NCBI GenBank assembly: GCA_003149345.1
Contig: QFWI01000011.1
Location: 62,001 to 126,000, forward strand
Source: Vampirovibrio chlorellavorus
GTDB lineage: Bacteria; Cyanobacteriota; Vampirovibrionia; Vampirovibrionales; Vampirovibrionaceae
Length of the DNA stretch: 64,000 bases
Reading direction: 5' to 3'
In this document: piece by piece, positions 17,064 to 25,002 of the stretch
Numbering within the stretch: position 1 is the stretch's first letter
How the letters are laid out: each line of letters begins with the position of its first letter
Position numbers and translations under genes: made by a program
Notes under the pieces: model-generated
Database searches by the model: none
What the model was told of the DNA's origin: nothing
The model's input: only the letters and a program-made list of their open reading frames with translations

Positions 17064-17291
17064 TCAGGAGAATTTACTAACCATGCTGGCGCTGGGCTCG
17101 CCAATACTCTCCAATAATTGCTCTACGGCCAGGTTCATTTTGCAGCCGTAAGGCCGACTGGAAAAAAAGTTTTGATAGTAACACCCGTCGCAATTGGCTT
17201 TGCGACTGTAGCATTCCACCGCTGAGGCGCTCCACCGCTTGAAGGTACCTACAACGATGCTATCGGTCTCAAATGGATCAATTGTACTCAC
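17064..17291 (-). CDS. Small Cys-rich protein, unknown function
   Basis: 75 aa starting at GTG 17291, with AGAGGAG five bases upstream and a strong terminator after the stop, which together argue for a real gene. Four cysteines lie in CYSRKANCDGCYYQNFFSSR and the following PYGCKMNL: C-x7-C-x2-C-x12-C spacing, suggesting a metal site or iron-sulfur cluster. Followed by a short helix (LAVEQLLESIGEP). No membrane segment. No family recognised. Confidence 0.6.
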   Translation of the reverse strand: MSTIDPFETDSIVVGTFKRWSASAVECYSRKANCDGCYYQNFFSSRPYGCKMNLAVEQLLESIGEPSASMVSKFS

Positions 17292-17744
17292 GCTAACTCC
17301 TCTACCCTATCCCACAAAACTGATTTGTTTTCCACGTTTTGAAATTATAAACAATCGAGCAAGGTTTTGTTTACAAAAATTAATCTCAGATTGAAGCTGA
17401 CAGGGTTCAGAAGAGGCTTGGGATGAATGATTTTGACCGGTTTACAATTCTTTAAAGATTCTCTCTTGGTATGCAAATCTGATTGGGTTCTTGAAATTTT
17501 AATATGTTTTTGCTTTAGCAATTTTTTGAAATGGGTTTCTTGTTTTTTAAATTTTGAAACAATCGGCTTCATGCCTGCCGTTGTTTTTGTTAGAATGACC
17601 ACGTTTTACAAGGTGTACTTGTCATGAACCGCTGCCAATCTGGCGTCGCGCTGCTGGGAGAGAAAATGTTTGCTGAGGGCCGCGCGTTTGTCCGCTGAAA
17701 AAATGGTACATTGGTCTCAGAAGACACGTTTAATTCGGAGCCAA
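17292..17744. other. AT-rich intergenic region without a convincing gene
   Basis: About 450 bp, much more AT-rich than its neighbours, with runs of T and A on both strands. Two overlapping ORFs (85 aa minus, 66 aa plus) have no recognisable features or ribosome sites and are judged chance. TAGAAT near 17590 could be a -10 for the HEAT-repeat gene. Two similar GAAA..AACAATCG stretches occur near 17340 and 17550. Nothing else seen. Confidence 0.4.
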
Positions 17745-18698
17745 ATGGACGCTATTCCCCAAAAAATCTATGAGCTGATGGGGATGATTGAGGCCAGAGA
17801 CAGTCACGGGATTGAAAGCCGTTTGCGGGCCATCTCATCGCTGGGAGATTTGTTGTTAAAGGAACCCATGGAAGCGGGTGTTTTGTGCCTGTTGGAATGC
17901 GTGCGGCAAGAGAGTGAAGTGCGTGTTATTATCCAGGCCATGAGCGTACTGAGTCGCATTAAGGCCGAAGATGCCGTTCCTGTATTGATTGATGTCTTAC
18001 TGGCCACACACATTCAGATTTACGACCAGAGTGACGCTCCCAACTTTGCCAAGAGCGACGATAGTATGCGCTTGCGTTGTAGCGCCGCCCAGGCATTGGG
18101 AAAAATTGGGGACAGCCGGGCTATTATTCCCCTGATGAGCGTGCTGAACAACCGGGAAGAGAATTATCGCTTGCGGTTGGCCGTGGCTGAGAGTCTGGGG
18201 CGCTTGGGTGATGACTACGCCGTCAAGCCTCTCATTGATATCTTGTCTGATGATCGGGAAAAGTCGTTATACTTGAAGGAATCCGCAGTGAAAGCCCTGG
18301 GGATGCTGGGTGATATCCGGGCGATTGAGCCGTTAATCGATGTTCTGGAATCCAAGCGAGGCATTCGGGATAAGTTTAATTTCCTGAAGGAGCAGATTAT
18401 TGAAGCGGTGGGTCGGATTGGTCAGTCACACTCTAAAGCCAACCATAGCTTGTTAAAGGCCTTGAAGGATGAGGCCTCCTCCATCCGGTTGGCCGCTGTG
18501 GAAGCACTGGGGCAGATTGGGGATGAGGACAGTATTGAGCCTCTTAAGCAATGTGTGCTGGATGAAAATGATGAGGTGGCCAAGGCGGCCGTGTACGCGT
18601 TGTACAAACTGGCCGGGGAGGCGGTTATTCGGGATCTGCTGAGCCAGGAAAATTTACCGCGCTTTTTACGGGAAGAGATGGAAGGGTATATTCCCTAA
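17745..18698 (+). CDS. HEAT-repeat (PBS lyase-like) protein
   Basis: 317 aa made almost wholly of HEAT-like repeats: repeated LxALGKIGD-type units such as CSAAQALGKIGDSRAIIPLM, LAVAESLGRLGDDYAVKPLI, ESAVKALGMLGDIRAIEPLI, IIEAVGRIGQ and LAAVEALGQIGDEDSIEPLK. These form a helical solenoid that acts as a protein-binding scaffold. In cyanobacteria the same repeats occur in phycobilin lyases, but the repeat is widespread and no lyase role is implied here. Start at ATG 17745, five bases after CGGAG; in-frame ATG 17703 and earlier codons also exist. Confidence 0.85.
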   Translation: MDAIPQKIYELMGMIEARDSHGIESRLRAISSLGDLLLKEPMEAGVLCLLECVRQESEVRVIIQAMSVLSRIKAEDAVPVLIDVLLATHIQIYDQSDAPNFAKSDDSMRLRCSAAQALGKIGDSRAIIPLMSVLNNREENYRLRLAVAESLGRLGDDYAVKPLIDILSDDREKSLYLKESAVKALGMLGDIRAIEPLIDVLESKRGIRDKFNFLKEQIIEAVGRIGQSHSKANHSLLKALKDEASSIRLAAVEALGQIGDEDSIEPLKQCVLDENDEVAKAAVYALYKLAGEAVIRDLLSQENLPRFLREEMEGYIP

Positions 18699-18836
18699 AG
18701 TCCTGGTTGTATTGGCCAGAGTTATATTGACCAGACGTGCTGGGCCTGACATCTTTTGACGCCTTGGGGACACTGAGGCACGGATGAAGTGTGCTATTTT
18801 GGAAGCATTCTGTCCATTCCCAAGGGAGGTTCTTTC

Positions 18837-19556
18837 ATGGCGGCATCCCCTTCTGTGCCCGACTCAAAGCATGCGGTCGTTCTGCTGTCAGGCGGTTTGG
18901 ATTCCACCGTGGCCTTGGCCGATGTTTTAACCCGGCAGTCGGTGGCCTGTGTTTTAACCTTTGATTATGGCCAGCGGGCCGCTGCTCAGGAACTCAAAGC
19001 CACCCGGGCCATTGCCCGGCATTATGGGTTAACCCATCATATTATCCCGCTGCCCTGGTTGTCGGATTTGTTGCCCAAGGCTTTAACTCCCAAGCGGGTT
19101 TTGGAGGACCAGGGTGTTTCGCAGGCCCCGCCAGCCACCGAGGCCGAGCTGTTTGATGTGAATCGGGTGTGGGTGCCCAACCGAAATGGTTTGTTTTTAA
19201 ATATCGCTGCCTGTTATGCGGAGGCTTTGAAGGCGGACACCATTGTGTTTGGGGCCAATGCTGAAGAGGGCGTTGATTTTCCCGACAATACCGAGGCCTT
19301 TCGCCAGAAGATGACGGAGGTGTTCGCTTTTTCCACCTTGAACGGCGTGCAGGTTGAGGCACCGCTGGTTCACTTGAGTAAAACCCAGATTATCGATCGG
19401 GGATTGGCGCTCAAGGTTCCGTTTGAATGGCTTTGGAGCTGCTATGAAGATGCTGAAACCCAGTGTGGACAGTGCCCTTCTTGCATTCGGGTGCAAAACG
19501 CCCAGCGCCAACTGGAAGCCCAAACCGGTCAAGCTGCCGGGATCGCTTTTCAATAA
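18837..19556 (+). CDS. queC: 7-cyano-7-deazaguanine synthase
   Basis: 239-aa QueC, which converts 7-carboxy-7-deazaguanine to preQ0 using ATP and ammonia in queuosine biosynthesis. PP-loop motif VVLLSGGLDSTVALADVL near the N-terminus; FDYGQRAAAQELKA; VWVPNRNGLFLNIAA; FGANAEEGVDFPDN; and a C-terminal zinc site with C-x8-C-x2-C-x2-C in SCYEDAETQCGQCPSCIRV. Start ATG 18837, preceded by AAGGGAGG. No other queuosine gene in the window. Confidence 0.95.
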   Translation: MAASPSVPDSKHAVVLLSGGLDSTVALADVLTRQSVACVLTFDYGQRAAAQELKATRAIARHYGLTHHIIPLPWLSDLLPKALTPKRVLEDQGVSQAPPATEAELFDVNRVWVPNRNGLFLNIAACYAEALKADTIVFGANAEEGVDFPDNTEAFRQKMTEVFAFSTLNGVQVEAPLVHLSKTQIIDRGLALKVPFEWLWSCYEDAETQCGQCPSCIRVQNAQRQLEAQTGQAAGIAFQ

Positions 19557-19592
19557 AAGCCGGACTTGGTTAATACTGATTTCAAGGGCTTT

Positions 19593-20780
19593 TTAAGCCG
19601 AACGGGCCACGCTGGCATTGCGCTGATAGGCCACTTCCCCGTTGATAAACGTAGTCTCCACTTCCAGTGTGTCTTTATTCCAAAGCACCACATCAGCCAA
19701 ACAGCCCGGCTCAAGCCTGCCAATGCTGTCCTCATTTAAAAACCGGGCCACATTCCGGGAGGCCATTTGAACGGCGCTGGCAAAATCACAGAGTTGCCAG
19801 TTGACCAGGTTTTTCAGGCAGTCATTGACCAGTTTCCCGCTTCCGGCCAGTCCACCTTCCTGATTAATGACCTGGTTTCCCCGCACCGTCACGGTTTGCT
19901 GAGAGAAGTTGCCTCTGCTGCCGTCGCTCAGTCCGGCCAAGGGGCTGGCATCACTGGTGACCAATATCCGGTTTTGCGGTTTTGCTTTCAAAATCATCTG
20001 GATGGCCGCCGGGTGGACATGGGCCCCATCACTGATAAATTGGACGTAAACGTTGTCGTCACACAAGGCTGCCGCGATAATGCCCGGTTCCCGATGGTGG
20101 AAGGGGCGCATGGCGTTATATAGATGGGTGACGCTGCTGGCTCCTTGCTGGAACGCTTGCATGGTCTGGGCGTGGGTGGCGTTGCTGTGCCCGATGGAAA
20201 CCTGAATCCCCCGCTCGCTTAATTCTCGAATGAAAGTCAGGTTATTCTCCACCTCCGGGGCCAGGGTCATCATTTTGGTGTGCGGGGATAGCAAAATGTT
20301 CAAATCATCGGCGGTGGCGGGTCGAACATCTGCTTGCGGGTGAGTGCCCCGAAAGGCGGGATTGATGAAAGGCCCTTCCATGTGGAGGCCAAGCGGGCGG
20401 CAATGAAAAGGATTTTTGTGGTGAATGACTTCTTCCAGGGTGTGAACGGCGGCCACCATATCGGTCAGGGCACCGGTAATCACTGTAAATAGAACACTGG
20501 TAATGCCAAAGGCGGGTAATTGGGTTAATAGGGTTTGCACTTCACGAATGCTGGTCTGGTTTAAATTGCAGCCCAGGGCGCCGTTGAAGTGGAGTTCTAT
20601 CAGGCCGGGGGTCAGGTAGCAGCCTGACCCGGAAAAAACTTCCACGTTTTCCTGATTCAACAATAAAGAACCAGGAACCTCCTGGCTGATGCTGCGAATC
20701 CGGTTGCCCTCTATCAGCAGTGTACTGTCCGTTTGCCGCCCGTCCGGGTGAACCAGTGTGGCACCCGTTATTATTTTCAT
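19593..20780 (-). CDS. nagA: N-acetylglucosamine-6-phosphate deacetylase
   Basis: 395-aa amidohydrolase NagA, which removes acetate from GlcNAc-6-P during aminosugar or peptidoglycan recycling. TIM-barrel motifs: LTPGLIELHFNGALGCN; the metal Glu in LHMEGPFINPAFRGTHP; metal histidines in VSIGHSNATHAQ and VTHLYNAMRPFHHREPG; and the catalytic Asp in ILVTSDASPLAG. Instead of the usual HxHG near the N-terminus it has HFNG, as in single-metal NagA enzymes such as E. coli's. Start uncertain: ATG 20780 matches the usual N-terminus MKIITGATLV; ATG 20795/20798 are upstream. No nagB or PTS gene nearby. Confidence 0.92.
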   Translation of the reverse strand: MKIITGATLVHPDGRQTDSTLLIEGNRIRSISQEVPGSLLLNQENVEVFSGSGCYLTPGLIELHFNGALGCNLNQTSIREVQTLLTQLPAFGITSVLFTVITGALTDMVAAVHTLEEVIHHKNPFHCRPLGLHMEGPFINPAFRGTHPQADVRPATADDLNILLSPHTKMMTLAPEVENNLTFIRELSERGIQVSIGHSNATHAQTMQAFQQGASSVTHLYNAMRPFHHREPGIIAAALCDDNVYVQFISDGAHVHPAAIQMILKAKPQNRILVTSDASPLAGLSDGSRGNFSQQTVTVRGNQVINQEGGLAGSGKLVNDCLKNLVNWQLCDFASAVQMASRNVARFLNEDSIGRLEPGCLADVVLWNKDTLEVETTFINGEVAYQRNASVARSA

Positions 20781-20937
20781 CGTGGCATTATCCATCATAG
20801 AAGGTATTCTAACAGTTTTCTGACAATTAAGCCTGTTTTGTTCAGATTGCTTTGCTGTTGTCAAGGTTCATTGCTGAAATTCCACTGTTTAAAGGGTTTT
20901 CAAGTCTGCTTTCAAGCCTGCACTTGCCACACTCCCT

Positions 20938-21927
20938 ATGGAGACGGATAATAAAAATATGAGTGATTATGATCGTACAACCGGTTCCACCTCTCTGTTA
21001 AAGCAGAAGCTTTTTGAGGCGTTGCGCACTTCGGTCTCTTCGACGGAAGGTGTGTCTTCTCGTCCAGAGAAGCCGATGGAGTCCGTCAGGACTTTTCAGG
21101 GCCGGGATTCCGAATTCTCATCATCAGAGATGGCCCAGGACGAACCGCTTTCTGTGGACTTGCGGGAAAGTAAGCGGCGTTTGGAGCTGCAAATGGAAAT
21201 GGTGAAGAAACACGTCGCCATTGAAGTGACACCAGACAGAGGAGTCTCTAAAGAAGAATTTGATGATACACTAACGATGAGAGGTATGGTGCCTGATGCA
21301 CAAACGGAGGCTCTCTTTTCAGCCGAAGTTCCTTCCTCTACATCTCAGGCAAATAATGTGAAGTCGGATAGCTCAATTTCGGGAGGACGTATGGCTGACC
21401 TTTCAGGTTACAAGGATTTATCGAAAGCCCCTATTTCATTTGGTGAAGAGGAAGTACATACTTCGCCTTTGTCACCGGATCTGGGGTATGAACGGGCTCA
21501 TTTTCAGTCTGTGCCCCAACAGCAGTCGTTTTCCGCTGCCCAGCACTTTGCCCAAGAGGCCATTCCACAAGAGGTGGATACCGAATTCAGCGGAAACGTG
21601 AAGACCCTGATTCGTTTGGTCAATGAACTGCCAGAAGGGGTGACCAAGCAAACCGGCGCCCAGATTATTCGACTGACCATGGAAGCCATGGGCATTTCCA
21701 TGGAAGACGTGCTGTCTGAAGCGCAATCCGCTCAATCGGAAATGCTGGACGCCGTTCGGGCCAACATCAAGAAGATTGAAGAATACAAAACGGTGATTCG
21801 TAAACTGGAAACCGATATCAAGTACTATCAAGGGAAAGCCAACGAGCTGTCTGAAATCATTGATCTATTCATTCTCTCCAACACTTCGGGTGGAAAAATG
21901 GGTAGCCCAGAGGATTTGAATCATTAA
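20938..21927 (+). CDS. Hypothetical protein with C-terminal coiled coil
   Basis: 329 aa (or 322 if ATG 20959 is the start). The first ~210 residues are Ser/Glu/Gln-rich and low in hydrophobic residues, so probably disordered, with one helical stretch (ESKRRLELQMEMVKKHVAIE). The C-terminal 110 residues are ordered: NVKTLIRLVNELPEGVTKQ and AQIIRLTMEAMGISMEDVL, then a coiled coil (RANIKKIEEYKTVIRKLETD to NELSEIIDLFI). No membrane segment. No family recognised; the layout of a disordered linker and terminal coiled coil recalls adaptor or cell-division proteins, but that is only resemblance. Divergent from nagA. Confidence 0.6.
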   Translation: METDNKNMSDYDRTTGSTSLLKQKLFEALRTSVSSTEGVSSRPEKPMESVRTFQGRDSEFSSSEMAQDEPLSVDLRESKRRLELQMEMVKKHVAIEVTPDRGVSKEEFDDTLTMRGMVPDAQTEALFSAEVPSSTSQANNVKSDSSISGGRMADLSGYKDLSKAPISFGEEEVHTSPLSPDLGYERAHFQSVPQQQSFSAAQHFAQEAIPQEVDTEFSGNVKTLIRLVNELPEGVTKQTGAQIIRLTMEAMGISMEDVLSEAQSAQSEMLDAVRANIKKIEEYKTVIRKLETDIKYYQGKANELSEIIDLFILSNTSGGKMGSPEDLNH

Positions 21928-22003
21928 TTCAGTCTGTTCGGCTTTCTAGAGACAAATGAATTTTCTCAGTTCTCTATCCTGTGTTTTGAAGATCCCTGCC
22001 GTA

Positions 22004-23245
22004 ATGTCACGGCGAGGGATCTTCACCTTCTTGGGCCTTTTTGCCTTGGGCCTTTTTGGGCTTGCTCCGGTTTTTTTGTCCGGTTGCGACTTTCAGTGGG
22101 TCAATCCGGGGTCGGCTGTTGTCTCCACCTCGCAAAGCGATCAGTCTCAGCTGGCCAACCAGTTGTATGAAGAGGCTTGGCGAACGGTACAGGAAGAATA
22201 TGTCGATGGTAGTTTCAACGGTCAGGATTGGGCCAGTTGGCGATATCGCTATCGGGGCAAGCTCCATAACCTGGAAGATGCCTATGTGGCCATTGGCACC
22301 ATGGTGGCCAGCCTGAACGATGAATACACCCGTTTCCTGCAACCGCGAGACATGAGCGAGCAGAGCATGAGCATTGACTCTCGCTTGTACGGGGTAGGCA
22401 TTCAAATTTCCAAGCGGGACAATAAATTGCTGGTGCTGGCCACCATTGATGACACCCCGGCCCAGCGGGCCGGATTGCTGCCCAAGGATCAAATCACCCA
22501 CATTAATGGCAATGAAACTGCCGGGATGAGCGTGGAAGACGCTGCGGATCAGATTCGGGGAGAAAAAGGCACTTACGTCACCCTGAGCATCAAGCGGGGT
22601 AAAGCTCAGCTGAACAAGCGGATTCAGCGGGATGAGATCAAGATTAAATCGGTTTTTACCAAGCCTCTGGATGACAAGCGCATTGGCTACTTGCGGCTCA
22701 GTTCTTTCATCAGCGAAACCATGCTGGATGAGATGAAAGAGGCGCTTCAGAAGTTATCGTCCAAACAAGCGCTGGTTCTGGACTTGCGGGGTAATTATGG
22801 CGGCTTGTTCTCTAACGCGGTGGAAGCAGCCGATATGCTGATGGAGCAGGGCAAAATCGTGTTCATTGTGAACCGAGAGCATGATCAACGCTCTTTCGAG
22901 GCCCATCCGGGTGTTATTAACGATAAGCCACTGGTAGTATTGATCGATGGCGGCAGCGCCAGCGCCAGTGAAATTTTGGCTGGGGCGCTCAAGGACAATC
23001 ATCGGGCCACCCTCATTGGTTCTCAATCCTTCGGCAAGGGCTTGGTGCAAAAGGTGAACCCGTTGATGAATAACAGTGGCATTAACATCACCATTTCCAA
23101 GTATTTAACGCCCAATGGCACCGATATCAACAAGAAAGGCATTGAGCCCGATATCAAGGTGCCATTCACCGAGGCGGATTATCTGGCCCAGCGGGATCCG
23201 CAACTGGATCGGGCCGTGCAATATTTAAAAGGTCGTTTGAAGTAG
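22004..23245 (+). CDS. S41 family C-terminal processing protease, predicted lipoprotein
   Basis: Second S41 protease of the window, 413 aa from ATG 22004, where MSRRGIFTFLGLFALGLFGL and the lipobox LSGC form a normal lipoprotein signal; the frame is open from ATG 21956. Mature protein: helical NQLYEEAWRTVQEEYVDGSF, PDZ domain (GVGIQIS, DDTPAQRAGLLPKDQ), and catalytic domain with LDLRGNYGGLFSNAV, Ser in GGSASASEILAGAL and Lys in GSQSFGKGLVQ. Very similar to the protease at 6285-7598 in order and wording of motifs. The lipid anchor would fix it to a membrane facing the periplasm, while the first copy is soluble. Followed at once by cdd. Confidence 0.88.
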   Translation: MSRRGIFTFLGLFALGLFGLAPVFLSGCDFQWVNPGSAVVSTSQSDQSQLANQLYEEAWRTVQEEYVDGSFNGQDWASWRYRYRGKLHNLEDAYVAIGTMVASLNDEYTRFLQPRDMSEQSMSIDSRLYGVGIQISKRDNKLLVLATIDDTPAQRAGLLPKDQITHINGNETAGMSVEDAADQIRGEKGTYVTLSIKRGKAQLNKRIQRDEIKIKSVFTKPLDDKRIGYLRLSSFISETMLDEMKEALQKLSSKQALVLDLRGNYGGLFSNAVEAADMLMEQGKIVFIVNREHDQRSFEAHPGVINDKPLVVLIDGGSASASEILAGALKDNHRATLIGSQSFGKGLVQKVNPLMNNSGINITISKYLTPNGTDINKKGIEPDIKVPFTEADYLAQRDPQLDRAVQYLKGRLK

Positions 23246-23266
23246 AGTGGGGAAAGCAGGAGATTG

Positions 23267-23686
23267 GTGTCTATTTCCGCCCAGCAAGCCCAGGTTCTAC
23301 TGAATGCCGCTCAGGCAGCGGCTGAAAACGCTTACGCCCCTTACAGCGATTTTCCGGTAGGGGCAGCCCTGTTGACCGGAAGCGGGGCTATCCTGAGTGG
23401 TGTGAATGTTGAAAATGCCAGTTTCGGGCTGACCTTGTGTGCGGAGCGAACCGCTTTGGTTAAAGCGATTAGTGAAGGCCACCGGGAGTTTCAAGCGATG
23501 GCGGTGTGGGCCAGTCGGCGGGCCCACGGTTCGGTGACCCCGTGTGGGGCTTGTCGGCAAGTCATGGCCGAATTTTTATCGCCCGAGACACCAGTGGTGA
23601 TGACGGATGAGTCCAACGGGAAGCTGCGTATTTTAACGATGAAGGATCTGCTGCCGGAGGCGTTTGGATCTGTCCTTCAACGCTAG
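23267..23686 (+). CDS. cdd: Cytidine deaminase
   Basis: 139-aa cytidine deaminase, converting (deoxy)cytidine to (deoxy)uridine in pyrimidine salvage. NAYAPYSDFPVGAALLT and NVENASFGLTLCAERTA carry the substrate-binding Asn/Glu and the zinc-Cys plus catalytic Glu (CAE); PCGACRQVMAEF supplies the other two zinc cysteines. This is the small homotetrameric type. Start at GTG 23267, six bases after AGGAG; a TTG directly before it is also in frame. The stop codon overlaps the stop of the convergent oppD/dppD gene (shared CTAG). Confidence 0.94.
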   Translation: MSISAQQAQVLLNAAQAAAENAYAPYSDFPVGAALLTGSGAILSGVNVENASFGLTLCAERTALVKAISEGHREFQAMAVWASRRAHGSVTPCGACRQVMAEFLSPETPVVMTDESNGKLRILTMKDLLPEAFGSVLQR

Positions 23687-24687
23687 GAACTGGCCTCTAC
23701 TGCTTGTTGCTCCGGGTAAAAGCTGCCGGGATACAGATAGCAACTGACCGAATGCGAGCCATCAAGCTGGGCTGCCTGAGGAAAACGAGTGGTACACACG
23801 GGCAAGCGCTTCCGGCAGCGGGGCTCAAAGCTGCAACCTGGGGGCATTTCGGTAATGGAGGGAGGTTGACCCTCAATGGGCTCCAGTCGGCTCCGGGTCA
23901 TGGTCGGTAGGGAATTCAGCAAGCCAATGGTGTAGGGATGTTTGGGATCTTTAAATAAGTCGTAGGCGCTGGCTTTTTCCACCACCCGGCCAGCGTACAT
24001 GACGGCTACTTCATCGCACATTTCCGCGACGACGCCCAGATCGTGGGTAATGAGCAGAATGGCGGTTTGGTGTTCCTTGCGAATCTCTCGAAGCAGTTCC
24101 AGAATTTGGGCTTGCACCGTCACATCCAGGGCCGTGGTTGGCTCATCGGCGATCAGCAAGGACGGAGTGCAGCTCAGGGCCATGGCGATCATCACTCGCT
24201 GGCGCATACCACCGGAAAATTGATGGGGGTAATCATTCAGGCGCTCTTTACTGTTGGGGATGCGAACCATATCCAGCAGTTCAATAGCTTTCCGCTGGGC
24301 CTCTTTCTGGCTCAGTCCCTGATGGAGGGTCAGAATTTCGGTAATCTGCTCACCAATGGTATATACCGGGTTCAGGGAGGTCAGCGGGTCTTGGGGGATC
24401 AGCGCGATTTGGGCGCCCCGAATTTTGCGCATCTGCTCGTTGTTCAGGCTCAGCAAATTTTGTCCATCGAAGTGAATGGCGCCTTCCGCAATCGTGCCGG
24501 GTCGGGGAATCAGGCGCAAAATGGCCATGCTGGTCATACTTTTGCCACAACCGGACTCTCCCACCACGCCAAGTACCTTGCCCCGTTCCAGATTCAGCGA
24601 TAAATGGTTGACGGCGTAGGCAGGGCCGTCGTCGGTGGGAAAGGTGACCGACAAATTCTGGATTGAAAGTAAGGGTGTTGAAACCAT
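23683..24687 (-). CDS. Peptide/nickel-type ABC transporter ATP-binding protein (OppD/DppD family)
   Basis: 334 aa. Walker [20 protein letters not shown]-loop [16 protein letters not shown], signature [15 protein letters not shown], Walker [21 protein letters not shown] and the switch His in [12 protein letters not shown]. The C-terminal oligopeptide-transporter extension has four cysteines ([16 protein letters not shown]... then C in VSCYLY), which in this family can bind a [4Fe-4S] cluster. Substrate may be peptides, nickel or similar; partners (permeases, binding protein, second ATPase) are not in the window. TATAAT lies six bases before ATG 24687 on the minus strand, so the mRNA may start at the start codon. 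Confidence 0.9.
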   Translation of the reverse strand: MVSTPLLSIQNLSVTFPTDDGPAYAVNHLSLNLERGKVLGVVGESGCGKSMTSMAILRLIPRPGTIAEGAIHFDGQNLLSLNNEQMRKIRGAQIALIPQDPLTSLNPVYTIGEQITEILTLHQGLSQKEAQRKAIELLDMVRIPNSKERLNDYPHQFSGGMRQRVMIAMALSCTPSLLIADEPTTALDVTVQAQILELLREIRKEHQTAILLITHDLGVVAEMCDEVAVMYAGRVVEKASAYDLFKDPKHPYTIGLLNSLPTMTRSRLEPIEGQPPSITEMPPGCSFEPRCRKRLPVCTTRFPQAAQLDGSHSVSCYLYPGSFYPEQQAVEASS

Positions 24688-25002
24688 AGGGCCATTATAG
24701 CCCATTTATTGGCTGGCAGGTGATGGACGCTGCACTTGAGTCAGGACTTGACATCTCCATAAAGCCTACTCTGCGGCTTTTTCTTCTCTTGAATGCGGGT
24801 AAACTCACTTGTGTTGATCTGATCCGGGTGTACTTTTGATTTTTTTGGTATGTTGTTCTGGATTGAACTTGGGTCTGGAGTCGATCGGCATATGTGTTTC
24901 CGCATATTCCACTTGATTTCCCCGTGTTTATATTATTGATGGAATATTAAAGGTATCAAATTGATCCCCTCGTAAGCCTTATCCTGGAGAATAACCAAGT
25001 TT
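24688..25002. other. Upstream region of the respiratory operon
   Basis: 315 bp without a gene. A hairpin (AAAGCC, 8-base loop, GGCTTT, then TTCTTCT) at 24761-24780 looks like a terminator or leader structure. The repeat GCATAT occurs twice at about 24889 and 24902. TATATTATTG near 24929 could hold a -10 for ccoN but lacks a good -35. ATCAAATTGAT occurs near 24957; its half-sites lack the four-base spacer of an Fnr box. No promoter is claimed with certainty. Confidence 0.4.

Noticed and set aside
17345..17627. Overlapping AT-rich ORFs (85 aa minus, 66 aa plus)
   Set aside because: No ribosome site, no recognisable features, composition typical of chance ORFs in AT-rich DNA.
17745..18698. Phycobilin lyase assignment for the HEAT-repeat protein
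   Set aside because: The repeat type is widespread and no phycobilisome gene is present.
24810..24980. Fnr-type boxes upstream of ccoN
   Set aside because: Half-sites (TTGAT, ATCAA) are present but with wrong spacing; none matches TTGAT-N4-ATCAA.
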